Of a DNA stretch of 64,000 bases, positions 1 through 12,652 are shown piece by piece (the stretch's first letter is position 1; each line of letters opens with the position of its first letter). A program made the translations under genes and the position numbers. A model generated the notes under the pieces. It saw only the letters and a list, made by a program, of their open reading frames with translations. It ran no database searches and was not told the origin of the DNA. Where the stretch lies: positions 31,630,336-31,694,335 of the forward strand of contig CM048849.1 in NCBI GenBank assembly GCA_026545225.1, read 5' to 3'. The stretch is from Cornus controversa (Eukaryota; Streptophyta; Magnoliopsida; Cornales; Cornaceae).

Positions 1-1195
1 AAAAAAAATAGAATTACCAAAGCAAAACCCTTTCCTTTTTTATTTAAATTATTTCCCAAGCAAAACCCTTTCCTTTTTTATTAACCCTTTCTTTTTATTT
101 CTAATTTCTAAATTTATTTTTTATTTAAATTATTTTTGTAGTAAAACCCTTTCTTTTTATATCTAATTTTTAAATTTACTTTTTTATTTAAATTATTTCC
201 GAAGCAAAACACTTTCCTTTTTATTAACCCTTTCTTTTTATTTCTAATTTCTAAATTTAAAAGGGCAAAACTCTTTCCCACTACCCTTTCTTTTTATTTC
301 TAATTTCTAAATTTACTTTTTTATTTAAATTATTTCTCAAGAAAAACCCTTTCCTATTTTATTAACCCTTTCTTTTTAATTTTTTTTTTTTAAATGAAAA
401 AAAATAGAATTACCCAAAAAAAACCCTTTCCTTTTTTATTTAATTATTTCTCAAGCAAAACCCTTTCTTTTTATTTCTAATTTCTAAATTTACTTTTTAT
501 TTAAATCATTTCCCAAATAAAACCCTTTCCTTTTTTATTAACCCTTTCTTTTTATTTCTAATTTATAAATTTATTGTTTTATTTAAATTATTTCTAAAGC
601 AAAACCCTTTCCTTTTTTATTAACCCTTTCTTTTTATTTTTTTATTTAAATTATTTCTCAAGCAAAACCCTTTCCTTTTTTATTAACCCTTTCTATTTAT
701 TTCTTTTTTATTTTAAAATTAAAAAAATAGAATTACTCAAGCAAAACCCTTTCCTTTTTTATTAACCCTTTCTTTTTATTTCTAATTTCTAAATTTACTT
801 TTTTATTTAAATTATTTCCCAAGCAAAAGACTTTCCTTTTTTATTAACCCTTTCTTTTTATTTCTAATTTCTAAATTTAAAATGGCAAAACCCTTTCCCG
901 TGACCCTTTCTTTTATTTCTAATTTCTAAATTTACTTTTTTATTATTAACCCTTTCTTTTTATTTTTTTATTTTAAAATTAATAAAATAGAATTACCAAA
1001 ACAAAACCCTTTCCTTTTTTATTTAAATTATTTCCCAAGCAAAACCCTTTCCTTTTTTTATTAACCCTTTTTTTTTATTTCTAATTTCTAAATATACTTT
1101 TTTATTTAAATTATTTTCCAAGCAAAACCTTTTCCTTTTTATTAACCCATTATTTTTATTTCTAATTTATAAATTTTAAAAAGCAAAACCCTTTT
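1..1195. repeat. AT-rich degenerate tandem repeat
   Basis: Roughly 80-150 bp degenerate units recur throughout, each built from pieces such as AAGCAAAACCCTTTCC, TATTAACCCTTTC and TTTCTAATTTCTAAATTTAC. No coding potential was seen. The same vocabulary appears in shorter form at 23440-23880 and 50980-51410, in front of the same promoter-like module, so this is probably an expanded version of one repeat family. Confidence 0.75.
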
Positions 1196-1420
1196 TCGCG
1201 AGAAAACGTATACAATGAGGCTCTAAACACCTATAAAATCACTATTTCTCTCGGCTACGGCTGTCCATTCTTCCTCTCTGCTCTCATCTTCCTCTCGGCT
1301 TTCATCAACACGACCCTCATCGCGGCTCTCAACTTTCTATCGAATCTCATCAACAACCATTTGATTCGGTTTCATCTCAGCTTACATGTGAGTTCTTTTC
1401 TTTGGCTTCTTTTTTTTTCC
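1196..1420 (+). promoter_or_regulatory. Promoter and 5'-leader-like module (copy 1 of 3)
   Basis: A TATAAAA motif at 1232-1238 is followed by a CT-rich leader with repeated CTCTCATC/CTCTCGG words and a splice-donor-like ACAT|GTGAGT with GT at 1388. Related copies lie at about 23890-24050 and 51430-51590. It looks like the promoter, first exon and start of first intron of a plant gene carried on a mobile repeat. No downstream coding exon is visible here. The promoter function is inferred from motifs only. Confidence 0.35.
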
Positions 1421-2990
1421 TCCTGATTGTTTGCTATTAGCTTTCGAAATCAAATTTTTTAATAAAAAATTAAGTTTGTTCACCTAAATCTGCAATCGAT
1501 ACAAGATTCTGAAACATAAATCAAGAGACTAATTTAAAGAAGTGATTTAAGGCTTTCGATAAAAACTAAACCCTGTAAGGGAGGATATGGAGGTCAAGAG
1601 TTGGATCAGTTGGACATAAATACGATTGAATAATTTATGTTTATTTGATTAAGATCAATAAATTTCTTTAAACATGGTTAAAACTCTATTTTGATGAAGT
1701 AGACTATTACCTCTCCCAATCTTAAGGCACTGAAAAAAGGAATCGGATAGTTGAACTCCATCCAACACTATGCCCTCCAGACTTCTCATTTGGTATGCGA
1801 TACATGCACCAGCTTGTCTGATCATTTTATTTCTAATGAGTGGTGATAGTTCACTGAAAAAATAAAATTAAATCAGAAGGTGATCAATGTGATCCAATTT
1901 CTTTGGTCTCCCTAAAAGTTTAAGATTAGGAACTTTATGCATATATTATTGAGGAAAATTGTGATTTTGTTTGTTATTCATGGAATTATGTATACAAGAT
2001 TCTCTCTTCACTGTCTTAATGTTATTTATGGTCTGAAAGTTGTTTGCAAAAAATTATGTTCAATTGTTGTATGGTTGGTTTGATGAGAGCTATGTCATCC
2101 AATTCATTGCTATCAAGCATTTGAAGCTAAAGTTGGAGATGATGTCTATATTCTTAGTCTTTTAAGTTTCTTTTCAGCAAGTTTGGTTGAGCTTTGAGAA
2201 TATCTTCAGCACCTTTTGTATCTGTTATTTTCCAATTTACATGGTTTATTTTGCTGTTTTAATTGAATCTTGAAGTTGTAAATTTAGACAAAATAAAATA
2301 GAATTTTGTAAAGTTCAAAGACTTGAACAAGTACATTGATGAAAAAAAAACTATAGGTTTGTTTTCTTTTAACTTTTTACTCTCCTTATATATACTTTCT
2401 CTTATATATACATCTATAAGTTTAATTTTTACTCTCACTAGATTCTTTGATAATATATTGTTATTGAAGCATCTCCTGCATTCAACATAGCTAAGAAGAA
2501 CAATGGAGGCACATCCAAATTGAGATACATCATTATAATGGATATGATGTACATCATTACAATACTACAAAAATGCTCATAATTGTCATTATAAATTATT
2601 GAACTAATTATTTTTTTATAACAGTTCAAGAACAATTACTTTGACATTGTGAGACAATCTTGTTGAGAATGAATGAAATTTGATAATGAAGGTAATAAAC
2701 GAAAGACCTATTATCACAGTTACACATTTGTCAATCAACACATTCAAAGGTAATTTATCACACAATATTGAGATTATTCACTTTATATTTTTTATTATAT
2801 CTAAATGAACATAAAATAAAAAATAATATTATATTTTAGGTTTGGGTCTTCAAACACAACCGGAATTTACATTACAAATTAATATGAAAATTGAAAGAGT
2901 CATAACATTACGATATTGGTTGGTTATTTATTTCTTCTTACTTACATTAGGTTTTAATTATTTATTTACTTAAAGAATATCATGACTGGT
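1421..2990. other. AT-rich intergenic sequence, no gene seen
   Basis: No open reading frame with recognisable protein similarity, no RNA gene and no clear terminal repeats were found. The ORFs present are short and low in complexity. Confidence 0.5.
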
Positions 2991-4335
2991 AGGACATAGA
3001 TGGTGGAAGGTAATTCACTATCAATAGTTAAAAAATCAAACAGAAGTGTACACGCACACGCCGGCGGAGCACGTGGGGTTCGCTGCCCCCTTCCTTTTCT
3101 TTTTTTTTCCTTCTTCCCTCACTTGAAGCTTCCACGTTCAACAATGGTGGCTAAAATTTCCGACCATTTTTCGATCACTTTTGGGCACCGAATCGCGCTT
3201 ATGAATATACCATTGAACTCGTCTCGATCTAAGCTATGTAATGGTACCAAATTCACGCCCTCTTGTAGCCTAAATCAAAATCGCCCAATTTCAAATTTCG
3301 AAAATCTAAAATTTCAAAGTCAGATTCCCGTCAATCTATCTAACGGTTCGCAACCAAATTTTCAAGGATTGTTCTAGGAAGCAAGATCTACCTATTGACC
3401 GGAACAAAAACCCTCAAAAATGATAAACACAGTAGACCCAAAGTTCATGTTCGTACACACACACACACACATATATATATACACCCGCTTATATAGTCAT
3501 TTATACATGTATATACATATACAAAAATACCCTAAAATAGTACCAAAACTCCAAAATCTTTATGGTTAATTCACAGAATTATCTTAGCATGCAAAATCAT
3601 TTAATTTCATAATTAAAAGCATACAAATTTCTAGCAACATGTCTATACAATTAATATATATATTATATATATATATTCCAGCAACATGTATATACAAATA
3701 ATATATATGTATACAGATTCAAAGGGGAAAAGAAGGGTTCGAACTTGCCTCTTTGACGATTCAAGATTCATTCTCCCAATCGCTCCTTCACTCTTTCGTT
3801 TACTCTCTTGGTTTCTGTGCATAAAGCAAACGGCAAAAACCCTAATCTCTTATTTTCTTTTGTCCTAATTATTTTTATTCTATTATTATTTTTTTAAAAA
3901 CTAAATAAACTAAAATAAATAAATAAATAAATAAAAGAATTATGATAATATAACCATAACTCTGGCCCATCAACTTAAGCATACCCTTAGCCCAATCATT
4001 CCAGCCCAGATTTCTCCCTAGCCCAATCCAAAGCATTTAAAAATTTAAATCAGACAATACATGATCAATAAACAATTCACATAAAATGATAAAAAAATAA
4101 AAGCAAAGAATTTCACATGAAATAATTGGAATCTATAAAGACAAACAATTCACATAAAATGATAAACAAAATCAAACTTATCAATTCACATGAAATGATA
4201 AAACGCCTATAAAGGAAAAAACAACTCACATAAAATGATAAAAATAGAGGCATTCATTTCACATGAATCAATAAAATAATATAAAGCAATTCAAAATTCT
4301 AAAATAATTGTCGTCCAAATTTTTGGGGTATTACA
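2990..4335 (-). repeat. Probable 3' LTR of the decayed chromovirus
   Basis: Read on the minus strand, the sequence downstream of the chromodomain fragment has a purine-rich tract (about 4337-4355, GGGGGGAAGAA). Then comes TGTAATACCCC, starting at 4335, a typical start for LTRs of Tekay-type chromoviruses. The region toward lower coordinates is non-coding, with a (CA)n(TA)n run at 3456-3484. The far end of the LTR could not be fixed, so the left boundary is approximate. Confidence 0.45.
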
Positions 4336-4355
4336 TTCTTCCCCCCTAAAAAGAG

Positions 4356-7300
4356 GAATTTCATTCTCAGAATTCAGCTCATACTTGAAAGAAAAAGGTA
4401 TGGATACTTTGCTTTTATTTCATCCTCCCTTTCCCAGGTGGACTTCGCCTCGTTATGGTGGCTCCACTGAACTCGAACTAACGGAATGGTCCTAGAACGA
4501 AGGACCTGATCCCTACGGTCAAGAATACAGTAAGGCTGCTCCACATATGTTACATCTGGCTGCAACTCAATCTCTCCTACCTCAATGTGCTAGTAAGTAT
4601 CCTCATCTCTAAGGAACTTCCGCAGCATAGAAACATGAAAAACATTGTGTAACATGTGCATCGTGTCTAATAATGATAATCTATACGCTACCGCTCCAAC
4701 TCTGTCGGTAATCATAAAAGGACCTACAAAACGAGGTGCCAACTTCCCTTTCCTTCCAAATCGTATAACTCCCTTTATGGGGGAAACCTTGAGTAGAACC
4801 TGATCCCCCACCTTGAACTCTAGTGCACGAGTTCTTCAGTCAGCATAACTCTTCTGCCTACTTTGCGCAATCCGCATACGGTCTCTAATAAGCACAACTT
4901 TTTCTAATGTGTCCTTAATGAACTCAGGACCCAAAAACATATTCTCTTCAACTTCCAACCAATAAATCGGTGATCTACATGGTCGTCTATACAGAGCCCC
5001 AAATTGTGTCATACCAATAGTCTTTTGATAACTATTGTTATAGACAAACTTAACCAGTGGCAAATAACTCTCCCAATTGCCCTTGAAGTCGAGTACAAAT
5101 GCTCGCAACATATCCTCCAGAATCTGATTAACCCTCTCAGTCTGACCATCGGTCTGAGGGTGATAAGCTGTACTGAGGTGCAGAGCTATACCCATTACCT
5201 ACTGAAAGCTCTCCCAAAATCCTAGAACAAAACTCGGATCTCTATCCGGTATAATGGACAAAGGCAGATTGTGAAGCTTCACTATCTCTGCAATGTAAAG
5301 CTTCGTGTATTGCTCTGAGGTGTAACTCAAGCGAACTGGCAAGAAATGTCCTGATTTCAACAACCTGTCCACTATCACCCAAATAACATCATAATTTCGC
5401 TGTGAGATGGGAAGTCCCACAATGAAATCCATAGAGATGCTCTCCCACTTCCACTCCGGTATAGGCAATGGTTGTAAAGACATCAGCGGTCTCTGGTGAT
5501 CAATCTTGATCATCTGATAAGTGCTACACTTAGAGACAAATATAGCGATGTCCCTCTTCATGTCTACCAACCAAAACTGTCACTTCATGTCTTGGTACAT
5601 TTTATCCCCTCTCGGGTGTATCAAAAACTGAGAACTGTGGGCCTCACCCATCACTGCCCTCCTTAAGTCATCATTGTGAGGAACCACCAATCACCCCTTG
5701 TACCTCAATCCTCCATCTTTACCCACTGTATAGAATGATACTTCCCCAGATTTTAACTCGGTCACATTCTCTATACACTGCGGGTCAGTAAGCTATTCTG
5801 TAACTACTCTTCGTATGATCGTAGGTGTAACCACCACGCATGTAGGTGTAACCACCACGCATGCCATAAAGCCATCAGCTAAGGTATCAACACTACTCAA
5901 GTCATTCCACTCTGCTTCGAATAGGGCAGATAGACTAGCATAGGGTCGGCAACTAAGCACATCAGCTACTACATTCGCTTTCCCTGGTGGTACTGGATGA
6001 AAAATGATAGTCTTTCACAAATTCCAACCACCTGCGCTGTCTCATATTCAGCTCCTTTTGTGAAAATAGATACTGCAAACTCTTATGGTCACTGAAAAAT
6101 CTGAAGGTCTCACCCAAAAGGTAATGTTTCCAAATCCTCAAAGCAAAAACCACAGCTTCTAATTCCAGATTATGCGTCGGGTGATTAAGCTCATGAGGCT
6201 TAAGCTTACGTGACACATATTATATCGACCTGTCCTCCTGCATCAATACACATCCTAAACCCTATAATGACGCATCAGTATACGCCAAGTACTCAATGCC
6301 GCTTTGAGGAGTACCTAGAATTGGTGTAGTAGTCAATCTGGTCTTCAACTCATCAAACGACGCCTGACACAAGTCATCCCAAATGAAAGGCACACCCTTC
6401 TTAGTGAGATAGGTAAGCGGGCCAACAATATTAGAAAAGCCCTGAATAAATCGACGATAATAACCAGCCAACCTAAGAAAGCTGTGAATCTTTAAAGGTG
6501 AGGTAAGCTGTCCCCACTCTAGAAACGCTGACACTTTACTTAGATCGACCGTTATCCCTTCTCAGATACCATATGACCCAAGAACTCCACCTCCTTCTGC
6601 TAGGAATCACAATTCTCAAACTTTGCATACAACTGACTATCTCTCAGTGTCTACAAAATGATACAAAGATGTCTGGCATGATCCTCCTCTGACCTATAAG
6701 TAGGCCTGGTGACTGAAGCTATGAAAATTACAAAGTCTATCTCACGACTCGGTGGTAGTCCTAGAATATCCTAAAACACATCTTGAAAGTCTCGCACCAT
6801 TGGAATGGGATCCGTAGAAACTGTATTTCCCTCCGGAGACTCTTCACTAATAAAGAATAGGCGAGTTCTAGACCCTTCATTTGATTGCGGTATAACAATC
6901 CAATACACCTCTTGACCCAGTATAACAAAAGGAATTACTTGATCATGGCAATTGACATGGGTATGATAATGCGATAACCAATCCATCCCGAGTATGACAT
7001 CATATGAATTCATGTCTAGGACCAATAGGTCCGCCAAGAACCTGAGATTGCCAATGCCTATGGTGACTTGACTACAACATTCTCGTAATACTTTACTAAC
7101 TCCCAATGGTGTAGTTATAGTAAGTGAAGAACTACACGACTGAGTAAGTATACCTGATATCCTAACAAACAACTAAGACACAAAAGAGTGAGATGCCCCA
7201 GTATCAAATAAGAACACGATCAAAGTTACCCTTTATCGGAATCCTAATCTCGATCATCTGAGGAGTCTGCTCATCATATGGCATGACATTGTAGACCCTT

Positions 7301-7850
7301 CCATAGTTCATCTATTGAATCGATTGCCCTACTATTTCCATTTTTATTTTCTACTATCTAGCTAGCGGAGTATCTATCATTTCGTTTCTCCCATATCCTT
7401 TCCTATAATCCCTCTTTATTTGACAGTGCTGCAATGCAGCATCAACCACCTGAGTGTAAGTGGAATAAACTAGATTACCCACAATGACCTATCGAGCAGT
7501 CTAAATCAATCACTTCACAAAATAGCTCACCTTCCTCTCTTCAATGTTCACCTCCTCAGGTGCAACAAAGATAAATTGGTGAACTCCTGCTCCGACCCTG
7601 CGATTGTCCTGTCCTTCTTCTGTAAGTCCAAGAATTTTCTCATGTGAACGAGTTTTGAATCCTTCCCAACTGTTAGGTTGTTCCACTAGTAATGGTTGCT
7701 GTGGTGGCTGCTGATTCTAAAGAGCACTCACCACTCCTGTAACTACTACCTAAGCGATCATGGCTGCCAAATTGAGAGGAAGTTCAACATTTCCATCTTG
7801 AACATTATCCTAACCTTAGTTGTGGTTAGCCTTCCTCCTCCTATGGGGTG
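4356..7850 (-). pseudogene. Decayed Ty3/gypsy chromovirus gag-pol
   Basis: Minus-strand fragments occur in the order expected for a chromovirus. A retropepsin-region piece (6771-7172) has a YDVILGMDWL motif. The end of RT and start of RNase H follow (6262-6534, AGYYRRFIQGFS), then RNase H (5962-6216) and integrase core (5199-5570 and 4836-5195, with YHPQTDGQTERVN). The integrase C-terminal part (4590-4811) leads into a chromodomain (4374-4565, VQWSHHNEAKSTWE). Gag-like sequence extends to about 7850 with many stops. Stops and frame changes separate every piece. The RT palm is missing: the frame passes from a PPSREIDFVI-type motif near 6750 to SEEDHARHL near 6690, skipping the segment that would carry the catalytic YxDD. 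No matching 5' LTR or primer-binding site was found next to gag. It is non-functional. Confidence 0.85.
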
Positions 7851-8149
7851 CATCTCAATAAGACCCCAATAATAGACTAAGATGTATAGAGTACAATGAA
7901 TCCTCTACGTAGATTCTATTTATCAGAATACGCAATGCGGAAGATACCCTACGACGGTTACTTAAAGTTCAGAGTTAGGTTATTTAACTTGCTCATATAT
8001 TTGTCGGATACCCACTCTCATCAAGTTGTATCACAATTTGATTATTCAATTACTTTATATAGATATTGATACATATTTATAGAGTGGTATTTTATTTGTT
8101 TGATATTTACTATAAAAAGTAACATTTTAGCAGGATCCTCTATATAGTA
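7851..8149. other. Short intergenic stretch, nothing recognised
   Basis: AT-rich sequence between the chromovirus remnant and the copia fragment, with no supported feature. Confidence 0.4.
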
Positions 8150-8530
8150 CTTTCTAGATAAAAGTAATATGGATTTTTCAAAATAAGGAAATAGTATTAC
8201 CAGACCAATAAAGTTTGACAAAATGAACTATACTTATTGGAAATCAAGAATACATATGTTTTTTTTAATTTAATAGATGAAAAAGTACGATAGACATTAG
8301 AAAAGGATTATGAATTTCTTATGAATGCAGATGGAACTAGGAAACCCGTGTCTAAATACTCTATTAATGAAATAGTTGAGAATAATGCAAATTCTAAAGC
8401 TTTACATTCTATAGCTTCTATTATTTCACATGCAGAATATGATAGGATTATGAATTGTGAAACTACTAGAGAAGTATGGATAATCTTAGAAAAGGCAAAT
8501 AAAGTGTCATGCATCGATTTCCCATAACAT
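8150..8530 (+). pseudogene. Ty1/copia gag fragment
   Basis: Plus-strand translation around 8200-8270 reads like the Gag N-terminus of plant copia elements (FDKMNYTYWKSRIHMF). An open stretch at 8321-8527 follows, with YSINEIVENNANSKALHSI and a later TTREVWIILE motif. A frame break separates the two parts, and the sequence stops after the WIILEKA motif. No LTRs, protease or polymerase are adjacent, so this is an isolated scrap. Confidence 0.6.
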
Positions 8531-10300
8531 AATATAACATCATACACATACTCCAAATCATATATTCTAATAAATATGATCTCACAATCCTCATACATTT
8601 CTTACAAAATCATACATGTCATTACACATTCTCAGAATCCACAAGTTTTCCTCATATACATACATACATGAATCCAAATGAATTTACAAGTTACATATGA
8701 TGTGAACGTAACTATGACAATTAACATAATCCACATGCCACAAATCGACATGGATAACATATACAGTCCATATACACAATGTCTCAAAATATCCAAAAGT
8801 GCTCTTATGAGCTCCATTTAACTTATTAAGTCCTCTCTGTCCTCTGTGCCTTACCTGAAAAATGGTTTGGGGGAGCGGGGTGAGCATACAACTATGTCCA
8901 GTAGGAACACCCCTACCCACCTAGGCATCGACCCGACATCGACCTATATGTCGCTACACTACATGGCATTTATAATGCTCTCATGCAAACAACAAAATGC
9001 AATGATTGGTCTTCTCTGATGATCATGTGACATTGGACATCTCCGAACAACATCCTAGGTAAATACGTGATTGGGCATCTCCGACTTCCATGCATTACTT
9101 GCCTTTTTGGATAAAACCTTTGGACAACACTCCGATTTCACATAGGTGCTCATTAGCCATATATATCACAAAACATATATTTTCATGCTTTTCAATGCAC
9201 ACCATTGCTATGTAAATTCTAGCATCCATCACTTCACCACATACCACATATATGTCACAACAAATGCATAGCCCTCCCATATGCCTACCATTCACAACCT
9301 AGCATATTTTGATCATGCTTGCCCAAATGCACATACTTGTTATCATTAAAATAGCATGCATACACTCTTCATATACCTCCACAATCAATATATAATCACA
9401 TATATGCACCCAACAATGCATATAACTTACATTTGCGTATAATACACGACAAAGTTAAACATGCTCTCATTTTTGCATACTTTGCACATATTCAGTCCAC
9501 ACATCATATATCTATCAATATGAATTACACTAGCATGTAGAATCATAAGCAAAGAGATGAAACTAAACACCACAACCCCTCCCCATGTCTCTCGTACATG
9601 CTAACCCCCTCCAAATCATTTGAAACCCTAGAATCAACAATTAGGAAAGAAAGAACACCCTTACCTCGAATTTGAAGGATTTCCAAGCACTTTCCAAGAT
9701 TTTCAGTGAGTTCCACCTTCTTGAAATTCAAGTTTGTTCGATTCGATCCGAATCCCTCACCAAGTTCTACGAGTTGTCCTTCTTCGACAACTCCCGGATC
9801 CAAGCCCGTGGTCTCTGAAATGAAGAGAGATGGAAGAGGGAGAAAAGAGAGAGATACAGCCATGTAGCCCAAATATTTAAAGTCCCTAAGGCGCAAAATG
9901 ACCAAAATGCCCGGTGGCCACTTAATGTACCCTCATGACCTTCGTTTTTGATTTCGAAAGTGGCTACGGTCTCGAAATCACTTCCTTAACTCTTTAAACA
10001 TTTTGTTTGGTCTATTACCAAAAATAAACTTTTTTCAAAAAAAATTCGGATTTCTGGGCCCACCCGACCCATTTTCTGGCCCTATTGACCCAAAATTTTC
10101 AACTTTGTCCAAATGTTTCGAAAAATTCCAAAGACCTTTAATCAACTTTTCAAACATGTTTACCACTCTTGAAACATTCAAAATGCATTTATGGAGAAAA
10201 ATATGAAAAATATGAAAACGGGTCAAATTTGGTTCCGGCCTTTAGAGAAAATAAGCTTGCACCTTCAATATAAACATACCAAATTGTAAAGTTAACACAT
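8531..10300. other. Transposon-derived, LTR-like sequence
   Basis: This non-coding stretch is rich in ACATA words and carries the CTTACCTCGAATTTGAAGG phrase near 9660. Its texture resembles the inside of the 3-kb LTRs at 26750-29842 and 54068-57160, which contain a similar phrase in their right halves. No terminal TG/CA pair or target-site duplication could be defined. The assignment is by texture only. Confidence 0.3.
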
Positions 10301-11914
10301 CCCAACAATTATATTCACTATTAGAGGATAAAAACACAACATCTTCAGTTTATTAATCAAAATGATCTAATAATACTAGAAGGCATTTCATATTGTATTC
10401 CAATATAGAATAAATATTAAGAGAAAACCTTAGTTCAAAAATCAAACTAATGCAGACAATTAGAAAGAAAACATATTCAAACTAAACAAAGGCCAACGCC
10501 AAAATGACAATTAATTTATCTATTACATTTTTCAGTGATAATTTAGTTGAACTAAATTGTGTTGATTTAGGGTTTTCTTTTGTCTGAACTGTTCTTTTAA
10601 ACAGAAACAAATGCAGGTATATATTGTTAAAAGGAGAAGCAAAAAAAACTTATAAAACAACAAAGATAAGAATTTGCAGCATACGTGCTTCAGTTATAGT
10701 AGGAGTTTTGTACAGGGGAGACCTCACTTGGATTAGCACAAACATTCTACAAAATTTTATGAAATCAGAGTTTCTACATATTGTTTAAAAATGCTTCAAA
10801 ATTCCAAAAAAAAAAAAAAGAAAAACAAAAGGCAAAACAGTAAGACTAACATTTGAAAAATCTTTGGAAAATAGAGAAAATGAAAAGCATAGAAAATAAA
10901 ATATATATAGATATGCACAGAAAGAGATACAAAAATACCTTGCATATTAGTAGAGTTTTGAGGATATTCATAGAAGTTGTAGATGGATTTCTGATAAGTT
11001 TTGGAGAATTGTAAGAATGGAGTGTGTTGTTTTTTCAGATCAGAGTAAATCGTTGAGATTAAGAGTAGAAACTTGAGAGAGAGATAAAAGCTGAAAGCAG
11101 CGCATATATAGAGAGAGATTAGGATGATAGATAATACTCTTTCAGATTTGATGATCGATGAGTACTAACAATAGAGTTTGGATTAGCAATGAGAACTCTA
11201 GAGGGAGGATCGAAGCTCGTCATGCATAGCTAAAGGCATATCACATAGAGAGATTTGGACGAAGTTAGTGATCTATGAGAGAGTGTTTGAGATGCAATTC
11301 AACTATGTAATGAACTCTAGAGCTTCAATAGAGAGAGATATAGTAATGAAAACATGAGGATCGAAGCTTGTGTGAGAGAGTTGAGAGAGTGTGGATGAGA
11401 CATGAGTCGTCTGTGCACCTTTTACAAGGGGAAGGGAGAAATGGAAGTCACGTGAGGTATGAAAAGGTTTTAAGTGGCAGCTTATTTTTGGCCGCCACTA
11501 TAGCCCTCCTTTGTTTTAGTGGTTTTTGACAAATTCTATAGCTATTTTTTGTTTAAGTTATTAAAGTATTTCTCTATTTTGGTCATAATCGTGTTCTATA
11601 TTAAACCTTGCAAGATTTTGTTTAGTTAAAATGGTATATTTTCTTTATTAATCATTTATCAAGGTAATAATGATTTTTTTTCCCAAGTAAAATCAAAGTA
11701 ATCAATTTTTTTTTTCAAAATTCGAAACAATTGTTGGAGGAAAATTAATTTCTTAACAATATTTTTTTTTACCATTTCTCTTTTCACATACAATTTATCA
11801 TTAAATTCCTCTTCTTTATATCTTTTTTTTCTTTCTCATATCAGTTTTTCCTCTCTATTTATTTAGGTTTTATTTTTCTCATATTTTGGATTGTATTTTC
11901 CTCTCTCTCTCTCT

Positions 11915-11968
<54 letters not shown>

Positions 11969-12652
11969 TAAAACTAATATTATAAAAAAATACTACAATT
12001 GATTTCTAAATTTTTAAATTTTAATTACATAGTTTTAGTTTGGCCTTCCCAAATCAAAATTTGTTGGCTCCGCCTTGATTTCAGGTAATATTATTTATTA
12101 ATTTATATTGGTCAATTTCTTTTTCTATTGGTTTAGCTTAATTTTTCAGATTGTAAAGTATTTTTCTAAACGCGGTTGTTTGATCGGTTAATAAGATATT
12201 TCTAAAGAAACTTGTAAAGTTAGCTATTTTTAATTGTTGAACAAATAGACTCGGGATTTTTTATGCCAATTTTTGTTTGGACAGAATTACATGAAAGAAA
12301 ATGTCTTAAAAAAATAAGGGAGATCAAGCAAGCATGAAGGAATGGTTCCTGCAAACAAACAATTGACAATGATATGGAATTTTCTTTTTTTCTATGAATG
12401 AAGAAAGAACTAAAGAATTTTTTCAAAATTTCAGGTGGAGATAACAATTACTACCAATAACATTATGGCACCAAAGAATAAATCATTCAATTTCAACCTT
12501 AATTTTATTTTAGATGAATAAAATGTAGTCGTTATAAACTTTTATTTGTTAATCGGGTTCTCGGATTAGTAAAAAAAAATTATTATTATTTTTTATCAAC
12601 AACCTTATCCATACGCGTAAAATTTTCAAGCCAATTTTGGTTGCTCCCGTTA
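10301..12652. other. Intergenic sequence, no gene seen
   Basis: AT-rich sequence with GAGAGA-rich parts (11050-11400) and no supported coding region. The only open frames are short and unlike known proteins. Confidence 0.45.
11898..11968. repeat. (CT)n-(AT)n microsatellite
   Basis: A CT dinucleotide run (about 11900-11916) passes directly into about 25 AT dinucleotides (11918-11968). Confidence 0.95.

Noticed and set aside
3000-3377. 125-codon plus-strand frame as a host gene
   Set aside because: It lies within probable LTR sequence of the chromovirus, antisense to it, with no recognised domain.
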